Position numbers and translations under genes: made by a program. 64,000 bases of DNA from Quillaja saponaria (taxonomy: Eukaryota; Streptophyta; Magnoliopsida; Fabales; Quillajaceae), in contig CM055608.1 of NCBI GenBank assembly GCA_029379385.1, forward strand, positions 27,526,350 to 27,590,349. The letters run 5' to 3'. Below are positions 59,456 to 64,000 of this stretch, piece by piece (the first letter of the stretch is position 1; each line of letters begins with the position of its first letter). The notes under the pieces are model-generated. The model had not been told where the DNA came from, made no database searches, and was given only the letters and a program-made list of their open reading frames with translations.

Positions 59456-62382
59456 TCACTTATACAAGTAGCTAATTACTAACCCCAAAAAAAATATACA
59501 TTTGACTATTTGAGACGTACTTGAAAGATTTGAGTTTGGCTATGTGGATTTGGTGAGCAACTGCGTTTTTTGTGCTTTTGTCATAACACAATTTATTTGT
59601 ACTCTCATTACTAACGCAGTGATTATCATGTATCAATTAATTAGTTATAAAAATGAAACTATAGTGAACATATATAATGAAACATAATAATAATAATAAT
59701 AATAATAATTAAACTCACCTTAATAGATAACAACAATCAATAATCGAGTTAGGTTCAACTTTTATTATTTTACTTTTAAGGTCTAGTTAGTTGAAGTAGA
59801 TTAATTGGAAAATTAAAAGTTTAAAATTAAATTATTATTTTCAATTAGATAGCTTATGGAGTAAGAATGACGGTCAGTGAGTAAGTGGGCAGTTTATTTC
59901 ATCATATTACATGAGTACATTTTTTCTTTTTAAAAACATGGGATAAAATTTTTGAATTGATAACTACTTGAACACAATGAGAATTGATAACTACTTGAAC
60001 ACAATGAGAAATTTGTGGAGAGTGAGTATTTTTCTATCAGTAAATTTTTGTTCTAATTAGATTTAAATTGATTTTGAAAACATAAAAATTAAATAAATGA
60101 TCTCTCTTTTTAGAATAATATACTAGCCACTACACGTGATTATGCATGCATATGTTGAATGACATTTAAAAAAATTATATAAATATGTCATTTTAAGTTT
60201 TTTATTTCTAATTAAAAAGGAAAATAGTAGTTTTGTGTGAGTGTGAATTTTTCTAATAAATTCATTTTGATAAAAAAAAAATATTTTTATAGGTGGGAGA
60301 GTGGGTTGTTTTGTGTGTGCGTGGAGGGTGAGGGGTACTTTTTAATTTTAATTAAAATAAATAGTAATTATTAATTAATAGGATGAGATTTAGTTATTAA
60401 ATTTATTTTGTAAATAAATTTATATTATATATCTACATATATATGTCTCCCACTTTTATAATAACATATAAGTATAGATATGGATAAATAGATAATTTAT
60501 GTAATAAATTATCAAAGTGGTCAAACAATTTTTATTAATTTATTAATTCATAAATTATCATGAATTTATAGGGTGGTTACTACTTGGACTAGTTACTACC
60601 TGTCTAGATATAGAATGTATGAGATAAGTAGTTGGATATTACTATCAAATTATATTTAATCAGATATAATGTATGCCTGCATGTGGCTTAAATACTGTTA
60701 AGTACCTACAAGAGTACAAGTCCTGCATGTGGCACAAGCATCTGAATTAACTTAAATATTCTTACGTACAGAAAAGAAAAGAATTTTAATATTTGGTACG
60801 TAAATCTTAAAAATTATGAATTCAATTAATTTTATTATAAATAAATTTGTGTATATGTTATTATGGAAAATCACCCACTTGGTGACGCATTATGCTAGAT
60901 CGTTAATGGCCACCGTCCGTCGATAATCTTGTCAGAGGTGGAGCCGAGGATTTTTTTAAATGGGGTAAAAAAAAATTTATGCTCAATATAAATAAGTTAG
61001 TTTTAAACTTATTAATAAATTTCAATAAGATTTTTGTTTATAAAATTAACTAATTGCTTTACTAAAAAGGTAAAATAATTGAGGTACACACAAAAAATAA
61101 TATTTATTTTTTTAATTATTTTAAATATAAAGAAAATTAAAGTTAATTTATTGATGAATTGATTATTTTCTTATAATTTTTAATTAGAATTGAACTCATT
61201 AAAATACACTTTCAAAGGTCTAACAATAAATAACATCAGAATTTACACTAAATAAATAAATATATATATATATATATATATATTATCAAATAACATTAAC
61301 AAATGAAATAAGAAAATCTACATTTATTAAATTTCAAACTATCTACTAAATCAATTTTATACATGTCATAATTTATTTATTTTCACATAATGTTATTGAT
61401 TTAATTTTATATTCTAATATATTCAAACATATAGTTATTAATTAGTATAATTTATTTTGTTAACATTTATGGGGTTCAATATGTATGTTCTATAAATTTA
61501 ATGAGATTATTTAAATCTTTTTTTTTTTATGTCTTGATAAATTATTATGTATAAAAAAAAAAAAATTAACTTGAGTGGTATCCAAGCACTAAGTTTGCCG
61601 TATTTATTTATCACCATTATCACATGAAAATCATACAACCAAAAATCATTATTGTTGAAAAACAATCACGGTTAACTTCGACCACGGTTACAAAGTGCTA
61701 TAAGCATAATTATAATAATATATTTATGTGATTTGTAATTTGACCTATTACAGTTCTTATTATATAAATTGTGTATCAATTTATTAAACATATTTATTAA
61801 AATATAATATATATATATATAATTTTTTTTAAAAGTGACCATTTATATAATAAATATAACTAAAATTACCACCAACATGTTTTAATTTTAAATTTTGCAC
61901 AAACTGAAACCTCGTTGTGCGTACTACCAAAAAACCTATCCGTAATCTTGTGGGCACACTTAACGACGCGTTGACAAACGACAATAGATAAACAGGCGCC
62001 CTCCTTTCTGTCTCCATCAACTGTCCACTTACTTTATACACGTCATCGTTACCCTCCGTCCTTGGTCGTACGTACGTCCCGTTACTTTCTGAGTACCGTT
62101 AATTAATTAGTAATTAAATCAGTCATGATTAATTCTGTAAATGTAAAATAAAATTAATTAATCCATTTGATTACAAGGGTAAAGCCAAAATTCCCAAATA
62201 TTCCTCCTAGACCCTGTAGTTGTGACTCCACGAGATGACTCAGTTTTAGGGGAAGGTCGTTTCTGCTTTCACTATCATCTCATGGATTCTTTCTTCTTCA
62301 GAATCACGCAAGCCCACACATTTCAAACAAGGCCTATATTCGATTCGGCAATCTTGTAGTTTTAGAGGCAATTTTTACTGCC
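59456..62382. other. Intergenic DNA upstream of ALS3
   Basis: AT-rich, with an (ATA)n run at about 59687-59709, a 27-bp exact tandem duplication starting at 59954 and 59981, and (TA)n runs at about 61260-61284 and 61808-61820. The last few hundred bases before 62383 should be the ALS3 promoter and leader. The open frame at 61829-62041 (-) has no family resemblance. Confidence 0.55.
59954..60007 (+). repeat. 27-bp exact tandem duplication
   Basis: GAATTGATAACTACTTGAAC begins at 59954 and again at 59981. The two copies are identical. Confidence 0.9.
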
Positions 62383-64000
62383 ATGGATTTCTCATGGATG
62401 ATTGAATTTCTAAAGGGCATGGTGAAACCAGTGGCTGCTACTGCGGTTGTGTTTCTGGCTGTGGTCTTGTCGTTATGGCAGAGGCTGGGGTTAGAGGGAG
62501 AGATGGTTTATTCAATTTTGAGGGCATTTTTACAGCTTTCTATTATTGGGTTTGTCTTGCAGTTCATATTCAACCAGGATAATAGGGGGTGGATCATTCT
62601 GGCCTACATATTCATGGTTTGTCTTCTTATTCCTCTTATCACTAACCCTGTGATTTGTGAAATTGTATTTTAAATCAAAGCTGAATAAGTATATCAATGT
62701 TGGTTTGTGTGTAAAGTTAGTGACTTTTGGCTTCTAATGATGAATAACCATCTGGGTTTTAGTAATTTGCTTTATATATTTAATGTACGATTCCCAATTT
62801 TTCTCAGAAAGCAGAAGTGTTCACCTCTGGTTTTTCATTTTTCGAAAATAACAGTGTTCTTTTTGTTATTTATTTTGTCTCCCTTGGAAATCCAATTTAC
62901 TTTTGCCAAATTTCTCTTATAATTAACTTCAAAATACTAACAGTTAGAAGTTGATAAGATACGTACGAAGAAAAGAGACTTCTCAATTATATGTGAAGAT
63001 TTACATCTTTAGTTGAGATTCATTTTTCATTTATTTGATAAAATTATTACAAAATTTACTTCCCAAGTTGTTGATATGTGAGTCTGATTTCTTAGTTTAT
63101 TTTTGTTCTACCATATCTCTGTCCTTTCAGCATATGCTACGAGCTCATAGACATTGATTCTCAATGCAACTGATACCTGAATTTCCATGATTGTTTTCAA
63201 AATTTGGATGGCTCAATCTGGTATATTTAGTAAAATTGAGAGTGTGTATTATTGTCCTCTGCAGGTTTCTGTTGCTGGTTACACAGCCGGCCAGCGCGCT
63301 AAACAAGTCCCTCGGGGGAAGTATGTTGCTGGTGCTTCCATCTTGACTGGAACTGCACTCACTATGTTCCTTCTTGTTGTGCTGAGTGTATTCCCTTTCA
63401 CTCCGCGATACATCATTCCTATTACTGGTATGATGGTTGGAAATTCAATGACAGTAACTGGGGTTACAATGAAAAGACTCCGTGATGACATTCGGACCCA
63501 AATGAACTTGGTAGGACTTGTGGGGAAAAAGAAAGTGAATCATTCTTGAATGAACATTTTCAATAATTTACAATCATCTGTCAAAAATTCATCTCAGTTT
63601 AATTAATGATGTTCTGTAATTGCAACAAAGTCCTCAGTTTTGAGATATTATCAAAGGAATTTATTAGTACTTCACTGTTATTAGGGAACATTATGAATGG
63701 CTTTTCTTGTTTCAGGTTGAGACAGCATTGGCTCTTGGTGCTACACCGCGGCAGGCAACACATCTACAGGTGAAAAGGGCTCTGGTTATTGCACTTTCTC
63801 CTGTGATAGACAATGCCAAAACTGTTGGTCTTGTCACACTTCCAGGAGCAATGACTGGCCTAATAATGGGAGGAGCTTCGCCGTTGGAGGCCATTCAACT
63901 GCAGATTGTTGTAATGAATATGATGATAGGTGCTGCAACATTTAGCAGCATCATGTCTACATATCTTTGTTGGCCATCATTCTTCACCAAAGCTTACCAG
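62383..64000 (+). CDS. ALS3: ALS3 (ALUMINUM SENSITIVE 3), 3' partial
   Basis: Membrane subunit of a bacterial-type ABC transporter complex (FetB/UPF0014 family). In Arabidopsis ALS3 is needed for aluminium tolerance and works with the nucleotide-binding partner STAR1. Three exons join in phase: 62383-62616, 63265-63510, 63716 to the window end, 255 codons so far; Arabidopsis ALS3 is about 273 residues, so only the tail is missing. Family blocks: LEGEMVYSILRAFLQLSIIG, FVLQFIFNQDNRGWIILAY, AGYTAGQRAKQVPRGKYVAG, PITGMMVGNSMTVTGVTMK, VETALALGATPRQAT, PGAMTGLIMGGASPLEAIQL and YLCWPSFFTKAYQ. Hydrophobic stretches predict about seven membrane helices. The ATG at 62383 gives the family N terminus MDFSWMIEFLKGMV. 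No lesions. Confidence 0.95.

Noticed and set aside
61829..62041. A minus-strand 70-codon frame upstream of ALS3
   Set aside because: No recognisable family, and it lies in the likely ALS3 promoter.
1..64000. tRNA, rRNA or CRISPR arrays
   Set aside because: I saw no cloverleaf with A and B boxes, no rRNA sequence, and no spacer-repeat array. The tandem repeats found are direct duplications without spacers. A tRNAscan run would be the proper test.

Overview
This window is nuclear DNA of a eudicot plant. The evidence is AT-rich sequence, GT-AG introns, exons that translate into angiosperm-specific protein families, and scattered plant transposons (Copia, LINE, MITEs). I cannot name the species. 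Coordinates were read by eye and splice sites chosen by reading-frame phase, so most exon edges should be right to the base but are not transcript-confirmed.

Layout. 692-2793 (+): 3' part of a receptor-like cytoplasmic kinase of subfamily VII (PBL7-like); its first exon lies outside the window. 4221-15029 (-): a 17-exon TBC/Rab-GAP gene that is decayed, with three in-frame stops and several frameshifts; its introns hold a LINE fragment, a 300-bp tandem duplication and a MITE. 17575-23393 (-): a 14-exon chloroplast TerC gene, complete except for one extra base near the 3' end. 24985-27407 (+): MOS11, an mRNA-export factor, intact. 30526-32627 (-): a clade D PP2C phosphatase with a frameshift just after the start. 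35726-36976 (-): a plant coiled-coil protein of unknown function. 37-45 kb: mostly AT-rich intergenic DNA with tandem duplications, a foldback element and a decayed minisatellite. 45078-45554 (+): a small tudor-like protein. 46139-47702 and 51414-52707 (+): two copies of a broken PPR gene, flanking an intact mitochondrial RRM-like gene at 48450-50879 (-). 53.7-57.5 kb: a 5'-truncated Copia element. 58.6-59.5 kb: a probable solo LTR. 62383 to the end (+): ALS3, the plant aluminium-tolerance ABC-type membrane protein, missing only its last few codons.

The genes do not form a pathway; this is ordinary plant gene space. As I recall the Arabidopsis map, the order mixes three related regions: ALS3, the PPR gene and a TBC gene lie near At2g373xx; a clade D PP2C and a second TBC gene near At3g550xx; MOS11 and PBL7/CDL1 near At5g027xx-028xx. 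That would fit an ancestral block later split among duplicated segments in Arabidopsis.

I found no new biological system. The most useful observations are the decayed Rab-GAP gene, the tandem PPR pseudogene pair and the leftover intron piece that shows how it arose, the isolated frameshifts in TerC and PP2C (real or assembly errors), and two conserved plant genes of unknown function.
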